64,000 nucleotides of DNA. Source: Symsagittifera roscoffensis. Its lineage: Eukaryota; Xenacoelomorpha; Acoela; Convolutidae. The notes under the pieces are model-generated. The model saw only the letters and a list, made by a program, of their open reading frames with translations. It did not search any database and was not told where the DNA came from. Positions 24,479-35,267 of the stretch are shown here, one piece after another. The stretch is from the NCBI RefSeq assembly GCF_963678635.1, contig NC_087066.1, positions 31,935,301 through 31,999,300 of the forward strand, in the 5' to 3' direction. Position 1 is the first letter of the stretch; the number at the start of each line of letters is the position of its first letter. A program made the translations under genes and the position numbers.

Positions 24479-25183
24479 GTGACAAGCCTGCAACTCAGGG
24501 AGCAACTGAGACTCTCTCAAATTGAGGTTTACAACTGGATTGAGAAACTCATGCAAATGGAGGGAGACTTTGAAGGCTACAAATTAAAAGTTAAAGCTTT
24601 CGAAATAGAAAGGGACTCGCGGGAGAGCGAGAACAAGAAGAAAATCTCTGAAAGTCAGAGGGAGAGGAAGAAGCTTCACGCTAAGTTGAAAGCAGAAACT
24701 GTTGCAAAAAATTTACACTGGAAGAGTCCTTTTTCCACCCTCCGAGTCTCTTTGATATTTTTTGTTGCCGGAACTACCACCGCCTGAAATAGTGAGTAGG
24801 CTTTTTAAGAGACTTTGCCTTCTATGCCACCTAGACAAAGGCGCAAGAGAAGAATGTTTCAAAGTGCTGGTTAAAGCCCAAAAGGTTCTCGTAGAATCAG
24901 TGGGGAGAGAAGTCTCAATAAAAGAGGCCTAGATGCCGCAAAAGATGTTTTGCGCCACCCAGACAAAAGCGGAAGCAAAGAATTTTTCAAGGGGCTGTTT
25001 AAAGCCCGAAATATTCTCATGGATCAAAAGGCGAGTGAAGTATACCAGAAAAGAGACCCAGATGCCGCAAAAGATATGTTGCGCCATAACCGGAAGTTTG
25101 TCATTTTGACAAAATTTTTGATGTGCTTATTAAAAAAAGTCCGTTATAATGTTCTAAAAGAGATATCATTGGGAACCACCTGA
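24479..25183 (+). pseudogene. Broken ORF with coiled coil and two DnaJ-like (HPDK) segments
   Basis: Frame 24479-24787 is a Glu/Lys-rich coiled coil (for example KLKAETVAKN at its end). About 24795-24930 reads LCLLCHLDKGAREECFKVLV and AQKVLV. After a one-base shift, 24935-25085 reads VLRHPDKSGSKEFFKGLFKA, then NILMD and SEVYQKRDPDAAKD. Both halves follow the J-domain pattern HPDK-G-x-(E)-x-F-x-x-(I/L)-x-x-A-x-x-(I/V)-L, with the first HPD mutated to HLD. J domains stimulate Hsp70 ATPase. The frame lacks J-domain helix I and is broken, so this is a relic, host- or element-derived. Confidence 0.5.
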
Positions 25184-25461
25184 CTTGCAAAAATATCCAC
25201 CATTATGTCTACAAAATGGGCTAAGAAACACGAAAAACTAATTTTATTTGAAAACAAGTGAGTTTTCACGGCATACAATATGCTCAAATAAGCTATGGTA
25301 AGCCTACACGCTCACACCATTTCAGTTTAAAAGTAGACCAAAACATTCAAACCGGTTTTTCTCGACACTGTTGTAGGGAAACGGATGTTTCCGTGTTTTT
25401 AAAGTGTAAAGAACGTAACTTGAACTAGTTGGGCAAAAAAAGGTGCTGGTTTTTTAAATAA
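25184..25461. other. Spacer, no gene seen
   Basis: Stop-rich AT sequence between the J-domain relic and repeat R. Confidence 0.5.
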
Positions 25462-25735
25462 GTTTGGCAAAGGTCATTGCTAATTTATGATGTCTGAGAA
25501 CTGTCAACGTATTAAATAACTTTGACAAATGTGCAAACGCCTTGACAGGCGGGAGAAATTTTCACTTTATATAGTGTCAAATAAAGCTGACAAAACGTGC
25601 GAAAGTCCTTAATCTGGGTAAAAGCAATAATTTTTCGGATTAAGGATAGAAACGGGGCAACCCTGGTACATCATAAAAATTACACATTCGGTGCAATCAG
25701 TTGGATTATGAATCCTTCCTTAAACCTTTTCAATA
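25462..25735 (+). repeat. Repeat R, left part
   Basis: Matches 6032-6290 with scattered substitutions, from TTGGCAAAGGTCATTGC to AATCCTTCCTT. The match stops at about 25735, where the non-LTR element begins. A 27-bp unit containing TTTTCAATAATAACTC is tandemly duplicated at the break. Confidence 0.7.
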
Positions 25736-26089
25736 ATAACTCAGATTTTAACCTTTTCAATAATAACTCTATAGATTTGTTATGTTTGATGTTTGTGCCT
25801 GTATGTGGAGCGCCCTCTGAGGAATTTTAGAGACAGGTCTGTCAAGTGGCTTTCTGTGGGGAACTGGAACTGGCTTGAGGAGTCTGGTGGTGCGCCGCTG
25901 GACCTACTGAGCTCGGGTGAGATTGTTCCTTGTTTTTGATTTTTATAATTCGATTTTAAAATTTAAACTAATTTAGTGGTTTTTTTTTATTTGGTGATTT
26001 GTAAAATTCCCACTAACCACTTATCATGGGTTAGTTCAGTCCCCTAAAGTCCAGTCAAAATCCTTTTTTTACCTTTATGCTGCGTCAAG

Positions 26090-26410
26090 ATGAGGAAAAA
26101 CAACAAAGAGTGTACAAGCAAATATTGCTTAAAACCTTCAGAACTGATAAATTGGATTAGTTGTGATTGTTGTTCTAGTTGGTATCATATCAGTTGTGTA
26201 AATATTTCTCTTAGCGACTCTAAGAAAACCCAATGGTTTCAGTGTCCTTTATGCGTTGATGTAAAATCTGTTAATAAAGCAACAATAGGTAATGATTTAG
26301 TGCTATACAATTATGTTAATACAGCCATCTCAAATGTCCGAGTACTCAAGAGAGTACCAAAAGACTCGCGTGTTCCCTTGGCGGAAAGTCTGTCGGAAAA
26401 AAATAAATGA
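26090..26410 (+). pseudogene. PHD finger at the N-terminus of the non-LTR element
   Basis: The frame contains YCLKPSELINWISCDCCSSW, then YHISC, and about 20 residues later WFQCPLC. This is the PHD zinc-binding pattern C...W-x2-C-x2-C-x2-W-x-H-x2-C...W-x-C-x2-C, with zinc-binding Cys and His present. PHD fingers usually read histone tails; in retroelements they may guide integration. The frame ends before the RT and would need a frameshift to reach it. ATG at 26090 is the first plausible start. Confidence 0.7.
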
Positions 26411-28298
26411 CATCGTCTACAATGTAGAAGATGTTACAAAATGGCTAATTTTTTCAACGTCGTTCTTGTTTTTTTTGGAGCAACCGAAAAGAAGTGGACG
26501 CAAACAGACCACAAGCATGAGCTCTTTGATAAATAAAAAAATTCGAGCAAATGACGTGTCACTTCCAAAACCCCATCCCCAAGTTTCAAGCCCGCCTCTG
26601 AGTGACCTCGAGCAGAGAATAAAGTTCATACGTAGTAAGCTCGATGAAGGAAATGTAAAGGGAGGAATAAGGCTTGCTGCTTCGGATGACAAAATAGCTC
26701 CTTTTTCAACTGATAACTATAAAAGATTGTTGTCTAAGCACCCGCAGCTCCAAATCCAGAAAAGTTGGATAGTTTTTTCGTAAACGATTTCGACCTATAC
26801 AAAGTGATAATGTCCTTTCCAAACGGATCAGCAGCAGGTCCTGATAAAATATTTCCTCAAATTTTTAAAGATCTTTTTAGTAAGTCGACTGGCAGTGCAG
26901 GACTTAATTTTCTGAAATCGCTTACTAAGCTGATAAACCTCATTGGAGATGGCAAAATACCGGAACCACTAAGACCTTTCTTTTTTGGCGCAAAGCTTAT
27001 CGCCCTCATAAAAATAGACGGAGGGTTGAGACCGATTGCCATTGGCAACACGCTGAGACGTATCGCGTCTAAATGCGCTGGAAGCAAGGCCCTCTCCGAG
27101 CGACAAAATTTTTCGCAAACGTACAGGTAGGATGCGGTACGAAACGAGGAGCAGAAATAGCTGCGCACTCGTTTCGAAACCTAATTGAACGCGACGACAA
27201 TCCAAAATGCACTGTTCTTTTAAAACTAGATTTTAAGAATCCCTTTAACTCTTTAAACAGAGAAACAATGTTGAATCATGTTTTTTCAAATCGCCCCGAA
27301 TTGTATAATTACACCCATTGCGCGTATGGTAAACCTAGTTACCTTTTTTACGGAAGCTCTGTCATAATGTCAGAAGACGGAACTCAGCAAGGTGATCCTG
27401 AAGCCCCATCCCTTTTTGGGGAAACAATTCATACACTAGTCAAACAGTTGGACAGTTGGAGTCTAAAATTAACATCTGGTATTTAGATGATGGGAATTTA
27501 GCCGATGACTATAAGGTAGTACTCCGGGACCTTAAAAACATTCTGAAATCGGAACAAATTTACGGCCTGAGCTTAAACACTGAGAAGTGTGAACTTTGTT
27601 TTTTGGGACCGACTACTAGTACACAGTATAATTCAATTTTAACACAATTTCGAAAAATATGCCCCAAAATAAAAATAAAAACAAAAGAAAAACTCCTCAT
27701 TTTAGGATCTCCAATCGGCGAACTTTGCCGAAAAGAATTGCTCGACGAAAAAATTAGGGAGCTTGAAAAAATCTCGGATGTCATTGACAAACTAGACGCC
27801 CATTATGGTTTTTACCTACTGAAAAATTGCTTTAGCATTCCAAAACTCCTATTTTTTTTGCGTACGAGCCCTTGTTTTTTGCAAAATGATTTTTTGGAAC
27901 GCTACGATAAATTACTAAGAAATTCGTTATGCAAGGTCACTAACGTGAAAATGGATGATAACCAGTTTTTACAAGCAATTCTCCCGGCAGCCAAAGGTGG
28001 CTTGGGCGTTTCTTCTGCTCGTCTACTCGCTTTACCCGCTTTCTTAGCATCAGCAGTAGGAGCGAAAGATGCCTTGAGCGAAATCTTTGGTTTGGAGCAT
28101 GTGGATGGAACCTATGATGATGCGCTTAAATGGTGGTTTGACCTTGGAAAAATTGAAATGGCTCCGGAAAATGTAATCAAAAAAAATTGGACGGAGCCAA
28201 TTTTTGACAGCGAAATTACAGACTTGATTTTACGACTCGAACCAACGGACGTAAAAAGGTTCAACGCGTTCCAAGATAGATTTGGATCCCAATGGTTG
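26411..28298 (+). pseudogene. Reverse transcriptase of the split non-LTR element
   Basis: Three overlapping frames give one RT in order. Frame 26313-26783 holds the N-terminal domain (EGNVKGGIRLAASDDKIAPF). Frame 26765-27130 holds the fingers (PNGSAAGPDKI, GGLRPIAIGNTLRRI). Frame 27073-27486 holds LLKLDFKNPFNSL (catalytic D) and DGTQQGDPEAPSLF. Frame 27456-28316 holds YLDDGNLADD (catalytic DD), then the thumb and a long C-terminal region. Catalytic aspartates are intact, but at least two frameshifts interrupt the protein and element B cuts it at 28298. The layout resembles early-branching non-LTR RTs common in invertebrates. Confidence 0.8.
28294..28298 (+). repeat. Target site duplication of element B, left
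   Basis: GGTTG immediately before the LTR end TGCCATTC. The same five bases follow the right LTR at 54410-54414. Five bp is the normal Ty3/gypsy duplication size. Confidence 0.9.
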
Positions 28299-29175
28299 TG
28301 CCATTCTGCCAGATGACACAGCACAACCTTCCGGCGACGTAAAAAGGACGGCTAAAGGCCTTATGAACAAAAAAGTGTTGCGAAGGAGGGTCAGAATGTT
28401 CTACAATTTTTAATTTTAAAATTTCGATTGAAGAGTGAACATTTCTGAGAAATAGAAAAAAGACGGCCATTTTGAATAAAAAAGACAAAAAGGAGAACAA
28501 CGAAAAATATTGTGAAGAACAGTCGTATCAGAGACGAAAAATACGAAGCCTCTTATCGTGGCAATAACACACGATAAGAACCTTAGCGACGGAAATTTGT
28601 GGAGAAGGAGGCTTCAGTGGGGGAAGAAATATACCACGGGACCCTCCCGGGACACGAAATATAAGAGATAAGAGTGTTATCTCAAGAATATTACGGGAGC
28701 GGAGGCTTGGTCCCCCAGAGACTGTCTATGTGAAGGGACTGTATAGACTGACTGTATAGCTGCTATAATGTCATAGATCTTAATTAACACCGTTATTATT
28801 TAATATTTCAGAGTATGAGTGGCTAGAAAAAGGAAAGGGTCAATCCATCTCTAATGGATTTAATATAGAACTGTCACACAAAAACATAATAAAATAGGTT
28901 GTTCGAGCCGTGTTTTTAATGACAATCACGTAGTCTGAGGATCCGAGACTCAGCTATGTGGTTGTGTTCGCATGTAAACGAAAGCTGATCAAAAGTCGTT
29001 TGACTGATGGCCTAAAAATGGTAACTTTTTACTTTGCCCTAAACAGACCAGAAATTCAACTGGCAAGGTCGAGACGGTGAAAAACTAGTAGGATTAAGGT
29101 AACTGACGCCTGCCAGTCGTTAATAGTCACTTTTTCTACGCTCCGTCGCTGTGTAGTATTTGGGCGAATGTTACA
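28299..29175 (+). repeat. 5' LTR of element B
   Basis: 877 bp, TGCCATTCTGCC...GGGCGAATGTTACA. It contains promoter, start site and polyadenylation functions by family analogy; no single TATA box is obvious, though TATAGCTGCTATAATG at about 28755 is AT-rich and partly palindromic. Confidence 0.95.
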
Positions 29176-29187
29176 TAGACGTTTTTA

Positions 29188-29205
29188 TGGCGCTCCTGGG
29201 TGGGC
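29188..29205 (+). promoter_or_regulatory. Candidate primer-binding site
   Basis: TGGCGCTCCTGGGTGGGC begins 12 nt after the LTR. A start with TGG and an almost identical sequence at the same place in element A fit a tRNA primer-binding site (complement of a tRNA 3' end ...GCGCCA, as used by gypsy-type elements). The spacing is longer than usual and the tRNA cannot be named with confidence. Confidence 0.4.
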
Positions 29206-29302
29206 CTGTTAAAGGCATGAAACCATCATGATCAGCAAGCGTTTCAGCGACGAACCCTCCACTCCGGGCGTTTGCCCGAGTTAGAGGTCTTAATGACCGT
29301 TG

Positions 29303-29342
29303 TTGTACTAGGGGGAAGGTGCGTACCCTCCGTCTAGTACAA
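29303..29342 (+). promoter_or_regulatory. Leader hairpin 1, conserved in A
   Basis: Arms TTGTACTAG (29303-29311) and CTAGTACAA (29334-29342) pair perfectly over 9 bp. In element A the arms are TTCTACTAGG and CCTGGTACGAA (element sense): the third pair is C-G instead of G-C and another pair is a G-U wobble, with one bulged base. Pairing is kept while sequence changes, as expected for a functional RNA structure near the primer site. Confidence 0.6.
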
Positions 29343-29607
29343 TTTAGCTTTTTAACTCAGTTAACACCGAAAATTCCGGGGGCCGGAGGGTTAGGTGGGA
29401 AGTCATGAACCCGCTTGTCCCGAGGTCCCGGGACCAAAAACAACTAAAGAGAAAGCGTAAAACCAAACAAAAATAGTGTATAACCAAGAAAAAGCCAAAA
29501 ACAAATTTATTTTAAAACAAAAAAAGTACAAAAAACAGTAAAAAATCCAAAAAAAAGACCAAAAACAGAAAAAAACATAAAGTGACAGTTTATATGTTAT
29601 TTCCGGA

Positions 29608-31325
29608 CGGGATAATTTTGGTACCATAAGTCGACGTTTTTGACCAATTTTCCGAATCGCAACCGTTTTTGGGTTGATTACTTCGGAAAAGAAAAATTTT
29701 TTTAGAATTTGTTGGTTCGGAGGGTCCAAATCACGGGCAACCCTCCGAGCGGCAGAAAATTTTATCAAAACATCTTTTTATTCAACTGGGAAGGTTGACC
29801 GTGTCAGCCAACCTAGTTTTAAGTCAGGTAGACCGCTTTCAGAGGCTTTACTGCGGTGATATAACCCTTTTTCTTGATTTTGGGGGAACCCTCCGAAGTG
29901 ACCCTCCGGAGTCTGCTAAACCCTTTAGCAACCCTCCTTAGTGGAAAAATTCCACGGGATCACCCTAAGAAGTTAAAACAGCTCCCCTTAGAGCTCCTAG
30001 CTTGTTTTGACGCTTTTTGAAGCTAGTGGGAGAACCTTCTAAGCGAGATCAAAAAATTTGAAAATTTTGGAGGTACCCTCCGAAGTAACCCTCCGGAGCA
30101 TATTAAGCATCTTATTGACCCTCCTTAGTAAATTTAGGGGGACCCTCCGAAGTAACTTGGGTGATTAGGGTACCCTCCGAAGTAGCTTGGGTGATCTCTC
30201 CGGAGTGTCTCAAACCTTCTAAAGATCTTCCTTGTTAGAGACTTGAGTAAACTTTCTGTGGCAATTTGGGAAACGGAAAATATCCATTTAATTAGGATCA
30301 TATTAGGATATTAGGCGTGCTTATCAGGATCATAGGAACCCATTTTGACCCGGAAATTCGTGATCAACTTTGGATTCTACATTGGGTGTATCAGAAGTAC
30401 CCGAACAAAGAAAATTTTTTTTTTTTGATTGTGATTTTGGTCGTGTGGTTGCCTTGAGCTACTTAATAGAAAAGTTCGGGCAATCCGGGAACAAATAAAG
30501 GAAGACCTCGGTGGGTGTATTAGGCAAATATACACCCACTTGAGAAGAAAAATTGTTCCCTACTCTCGTGCACTTGGAGCAGTCCGAGTGTGGGAGAACT
30601 TTTTCATAGATTTTACGAATTTTCGATCAGAGGTTGCCTTGAGCTACTTAGTAGGACAGCTCGGGCAATCGCAGGACACCTAAAAGAAGACCTCGGTGGG
30701 TGTTTTAGGCAGATACACACCCACTTGAGAAAACTGTGTCCTGGGCTTCGTTCTTTCGGATCGTTCCGATTGGGGGAAGTCTTTTTCTTTAGGACTAAGT
30801 TTTATTTATCTATTTCTGAATCATCACTGCTTTTTATCAAAGATTGTTTAATTTTAAAAAAGCAGTGACTTGATAAATTGTGTGGCGATAAAATGATACT
30901 GACAAAAGGTCGCTGTCACCTGTAGGATATTCTTATCTGATTATCGATTGTGCTTTGTGTGTCGATTATATCTTGTGGAAACTTAGTGATACTGTTACAC
31001 TATACAACCGGATTGAGTTAGCATTATATCAATACTGGGTAGACCCTGTGTGTAACTTTAGCTGAGTCACTAGTTTAGTCGTGAGAGATCTAAGAGACAT
31101 TTTGATACTGACGGAATCGAGTAGGCAGAGTTAAGTGATTTAACTAAATCTTGTTTGTGGTATGTTTGCATTGCCATCAAATTACGAATATTTTCATTTT
31201 GTTAAAAACTATGCAGCGCAGGGACTCGTTAGGATCGACTACTAAAATTCCCAGGCTAAGCAAGGGAAGCACGTGGAAATTTAAAACTAGGCGTAGCCGA
31301 ACCTCGTTTAGCAGCGCTTCCGACG
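29608..31325 (+). repeat. Leader duplication, copy 1
   Basis: Copies 32396-34134 with about 5 substitutions, a 20-bp deletion in the CCCTCC array and one poly-T length change over 1.7 kb. It ends inside a truncated gag start (ATG at 31211, equivalent to 34020) that runs into a stop at about 31330. Confidence 0.9.
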
Positions 31326-32675
31326 AGATCTGACCTTCCTATTTGTTGTTGTTTCAGATTGATTTATATCGTTTCTGATAGAAAGGTTGTGTGTTTTGGT
31401 GAAGGGTTGGATACCCTCCCTCGAGTGTAATTTGAGTGTTTAAGCACGTTAATGGTGATTTTGCCGGTGACCGGAGGGTAGAGTGGCAAGCTGACCGACG
31501 TGTTCCACGCTCAACAGGGACATCAAGGGCAACATCTGCAACGACTGTTGGGTATCGTTGAAGCAATTTTAGTATCGTTCGGGTACTATTTAATTAAAAC
31601 TTAAGTGGTGGGGGGCACGATTGGCGCGGTCCGATTGTACCCTCCATCGATTACAAATTTCCGAGTTAAGGGTCTTAATTCGGGTATTTTGGTGCAAAGG
31701 AGGGTATAGTACTATTCATTAACGACTATTAATAGATCATTATCCTTATTATATATTACTTATCTCCTATTTAGACCCAAGAAACAGCCATTTTTGTCGA
31801 AAATTACCAATTTTCGACCAAACTGTAGACCCCCAAATTTCCGGATATCCGAGCTTTTCCGATAGGCAAAAAGCTTTTATACAGAGAGTAGCTACGTAGT
31901 TCGATCCCCTTCACTAAAGAAACCGCGTGAGCAAAGACTCAGTAGAAGTTAGAAAAACGGAAATTTTTTTATCAATATTTTGATAATTTTCTGTATTTTG
32001 TCAATCTGTTTTGGGGATCGAGTTTTTGAGTTTTTAGAGTTAGAGCAATAAAATTTTTTGCGTTAGGAGCGTGCTAGCTCGGTTACTAGAGAAATTTTTG
32101 GGTAACCCTCCGAGTAGCTCCGTGGATAGAGCTAAAAACTTAAGGTTTGGAAAAGGAAGGAATCGGAGGGTCCAAATTTGATAGTTTTTGGCCAAATTTT
32201 TGTTTCTAAACCAATTTTGGTCCGGTTTTTTGCACTATTCCAGTGCCGTACAGAGCTGCTACGCTCATTTCAAGTATTTTTAGGCACTTTCGAACGGAAT
32301 TGCGGAAAAAGTCTTTCAGAACCTATATAGGTGGTGAAAAAAGGCCATTTTGACGAACGCGTTTTTGGCGATTTCTCAAAGACTAGTTATCCGATCGGGA
32401 TAATTTTGGTACCATAAGTCGACGTTTTTGACCAATTTTCCGAATCGCAACCGTTTTTGGGTTGATTACTTCGGAAAAGAAAAAATTTTTTAGAATTTGT
32501 TGGTTCGGAGGGTCCAAATCACGGGCAACCCTCCGAGCGGCAGAAAATTTTATCAAAACATCTTTTTATTCAACTGGGAAGGTTGACCGTGTCAGCCAAC
32601 CTAGTTTTAAGTCAGGTAGACCGCTTTCAGAGGCTTTACTGCGGTGATATAACCCTTTTTCTTGATTTTGGGGGA

Positions 32676-33014
32676 ACCCTCCGAAGTGACCCTCCGGAGT
32701 CTGCTAAACCCTTTAGCAACCCTCCTTAGTGGAAAAATTCCACGAGATCACCCTAAGAAGTTAAAACAGCTCCCCTTAGAGCTCCTAGCTTGTTTTGACG
32801 CTTTTTGAAGCTAGTGGGAGAACCTTCTAAGCGAGATCAAAAAATTTGAAAATTTTGGAGGTACCCTCCGAAGTAACCCTCCGGAGCATATTAAGCATCT
32901 TATTGACCCTCCTTAGTAAATTTAGGGGGACCCTCCGAAGTAACTTGGGTGATTAGGGTACCCTCCGAAGTAGCTTGGGTGATCCAGGTACCCTCCGAGG
33001 TAACCCTCCGGAGT
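32676..33014 (+). repeat. ACCCTCCG motif array in the leader
   Basis: About ten copies of ACCCTCC followed by GAAGTA, GGAG or TTAGT within 340 bp, often next to the palindrome CTCCGGAG. Element A has the complementary array (GGAGGGTTAC, at about 21240-21650), with a local tandem run of three units not present in B. The same 6-mer also occurs in the LTR and elsewhere in the leader. Confidence 0.75.
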
Positions 33015-33255
33015 GTCTCAAACCTTCTAAAGATCTTCCTTGTTAGAGACTTGAGTAAACTTTCTGTGGCAATTTGGGAAACGGAAAATATCCATTTAAT
33101 TAGGATCATATTAGGATATTAGGCGTGCTTATCAGGATCATAGGAACCCATTTTGACCCGGAAATTCGTGATCAACTTTGGATTCTACATTGGGTGTATC
33201 AGAAGTACCCGAACAAAGAAAATTTTTTTTTTTTTGATTGTGATTTTGGTCGTGT

Positions 33256-33600
33256 GGTTGCCTTGAGCTACTTAATAGAAAAGTTCGGGCAATCCGGGAA
33301 CAAATAAAGGAAGACCTCGGTGGGTGTATTAGGCAAATATACACCCACTTGAGAAGAAAAATTGTTCCCTACTCTCGTGCACTTGGAGCAGTCCGAGTGT
33401 GGGAGAGCTTTTTCATAGATTTTACGAATTTTCGATCAGAGGTTGCCTTGAGCTACTTAGTAGGACAGCTCGGGCAATCGCAGGACACCTAAAAGAAGAC
33501 CTCGGTGGGTGTTTTAGGCAGATACACACCCACTTGAGAAAACTGTGTCCTGGGCTTCGTTCTTTCGGATCGTTCCGATTGGGGGAAGTCTTTTTCTTTA
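33256..33600 (+). promoter_or_regulatory. Tandem 185-bp leader units, each with a two-stem RNA hairpin
   Basis: Units start at 33256 and 33441 with GGTTGCCTTGAGCTACTTA. In unit 1 the outer stem is GGGAACAA/TTGTTCCC (33296-33303, 33362-33369) and the inner stem GTGGGTGTAT/ATACACCCAC (33320-33329, 33339-33348). In unit 2 the outer stem is CAGGACAC/GTGTCCTG (33481-33488, 33545-33552) and the inner stem GTGGGTGT/ACACCCAC (33505-33512, 33526-33533). The outer arms have different sequences but each is perfectly self-complementary. Both units recur in element A and in duplicate copy 1. Confidence 0.7.
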
Positions 33601-33959
33601 GGACTAAGTTTTATTTATCTATTTCTGAATCATCACTGCTTTTTATCAAAGATTGTTTAATTTTAAAAAAGCAGTGACTTGATAAACTGTGTGGCGATAA
33701 AATGATACTGACAAAAGGTCGCTGTCACCTGTAGGATATTCTTATCTGATTATCGATTGTGCTTTGTGTGTCGATTATATCTTGTGGAAACTTAGTGATA
33801 CTGTTACACTATACAACCGGATTGAGTTAGCATTATATCAATACTGGGTAGACCCTGTGTGTAACTTTAGCTGAGTCACTAGTTTAGTCGTGAGAGATCT
33901 AAGAGACATTTTGATACTGACGGAATCGAGTAGGCAGAGTTAAGTGATTTAACTAAATC

Positions 33960-35267
33960 TTGTTTGTGGTATGTTTGCATTGCCATCAAATTACGAATAT
34001 TTTCATTTTGTTAAAAACTATGCAGCGCAGGGACTCGTTAGGATCGACTACTAAAATTCCCAGGCTAAGCAAGGGAAGCACGTGGAAATTTAAAACTAGG
34101 CGTAGCCAAACCTCGTTTAGCAGCGCTTCCGACGCGTTTGCTGAAGACGAATCGACTAAAGGTCAACCTGATCTTTCAGTGAGCGAAATGAAACTAAGGA
34201 GCGCGAAAAACCTGGATGGCAATCAAAAGCGGAGCGCCGAGGCCGAGCCTGCGAGCGAAACGCTGGTGGATCCCTTTGACGAAGGGGAGCGAACGCTCAT
34301 TCGACCCGACTTTGAGCCAGACGAGGTCCTCGAACGGGAGGAAGTCGAGAGGACAGAGGAGACCTCGGAGCGTCCCGAGGTCGAACCTCGGGAGGAAGTG
34401 TTGTACAGGGGAATGTCCAAATTAGAGACTAAGAGCTATAAATGGAGAAAAGAACCTTCACATCCGACAAGTGCACACTCATCTTTGGCCAAACAGAGCA
34501 ACAGCGCGATGATGTCGAGTATGAGTCCGGGTGAAGAGCAGACGTTCTCGAAGGCAAAGAAAAGTTGGAAGTCTTTGTACGATGAGCGCGTGACGTCGCT
34601 ACAAGCCGGAGGTCTATCCTCTAGTTACGACCAACCGGAAATAACCCATCCGGATGTGAACTTCACACCGTGCCCAAGGAACGACATGAGCAGGGAGGCG
34701 TCTTCTGCCTCGCCGACCAGGCCTATGTCAGATGGGATAACGATGGGAGCGTCATCAACGTTTGACAGACTGATGACGTCAATGCACAAGCAAAAGGGCG
34801 GTGCGTCATCGAGTACTAGGTTACAGCCGCAGTTGACCTCGTCTTCTCTGGGGCTAACCCCGCCATTGGGGGCAGCTGGTGACATAAGTCACATGTTCGC
34901 TGGTGTGATGAATGGCCTGGATGAATTGAGGCGGGACATGACTAAGAGGATAGATCAAGTTGACAAGAGAGCTCACCATGGTCGAGAGAGTTTGAAAGAT
35001 GAGCTAACGCACGTGAAGTCGCAGGCGAGGTTTGATCAGGCTCAATTGATTCGTAACACCGATCAATGCCTGGCTGAGAGCCTGGCACAGGCAAACAAAG
35101 AGTCAGAGGAAAGAGAGGCTAAGATGACAAGAGAGATCGAGCGATTATTAAATGATCATGATAATACCTACGCTCAAACGATGACTGGCCTGGAAAAGAG
35201 GTTGGACGCCAAATCTGACTTGATGATGCGCAAGCTTGACGCGATCCTGAATGGGAGTAGTTGGTAG
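33960..35267 (+). CDS. gag: Gag N-terminal part (element B)
   Basis: 435 codons; the better start may be ATG 34020 (MQRRDSLGSTTK) since the first 20 residues are hydrophobic and poorly placed. Serine-, arginine- and glutamate-rich N-terminus, then a coiled-coil-like C-terminal third (RLDAKSDLMMRKLDAILNGS). No recognised domain. It ends at TAG (35265-35267), but the same frame continues to the capsid-like ORF 35460-36170 without another stop, so the TAG is probably a private nonsense mutation rather than the natural end. Gag proteins assemble the virus-like particle in the cytoplasm. Confidence 0.75.
   Translation: MFVVCLHCHQITNIFILLKTMQRRDSLGSTTKIPRLSKGSTWKFKTRRSQTSFSSASDAFAEDESTKGQPDLSVSEMKLRSAKNLDGNQKRSAEAEPASETLVDPFDEGERTLIRPDFEPDEVLEREEVERTEETSERPEVEPREEVLYRGMSKLETKSYKWRKEPSHPTSAHSSLAKQSNSAMMSSMSPGEEQTFSKAKKSWKSLYDERVTSLQAGGLSSSYDQPEITHPDVNFTPCPRNDMSREASSASPTRPMSDGITMGASSTFDRLMTSMHKQKGGASSSTRLQPQLTSSSLGLTPPLGAAGDISHMFAGVMNGLDELRRDMTKRIDQVDKRAHHGRESLKDELTHVKSQARFDQAQLIRNTDQCLAESLAQANKESEEREAKMTREIERLLNDHDNTYAQTMTGLEKRLDAKSDLMMRKLDAILNGSSW

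Larger units (their letters stand above)
29176..33959 (+). other. Leader (5' UTR) of element B
   Basis: A 4.8-kb non-coding leader, long for a Ty3/gypsy element. Order: PBS candidate, hairpin 1, a poly-A-rich block (about 29430-29590), duplicate copy 1 (29608-31325), a 1.07-kb unique part (31326-32395, similar to 21,9xx-22,960 of A) and duplicate copy 2, which runs on into gag. Element A has the order leader-unique-copy 2 only, so copy 1 is an insertion particular to B. No ORF over 92 codons is supported. Confidence 0.8.
32396..34134 (+). repeat. Leader duplication, copy 2 (parental)
   Basis: The original segment: it continues without a break into gag, and element A has the equivalent segment in the same context. 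Partner of 29608-31325. Confidence 0.85.

Noticed and set aside
30448-30868. ORF 30590-30868 and its duplicate 33399-33677 as a small protein gene
   Set aside because: Lies over the covarying hairpins and exists only because of the duplication; element A has stops in the equivalent frame.
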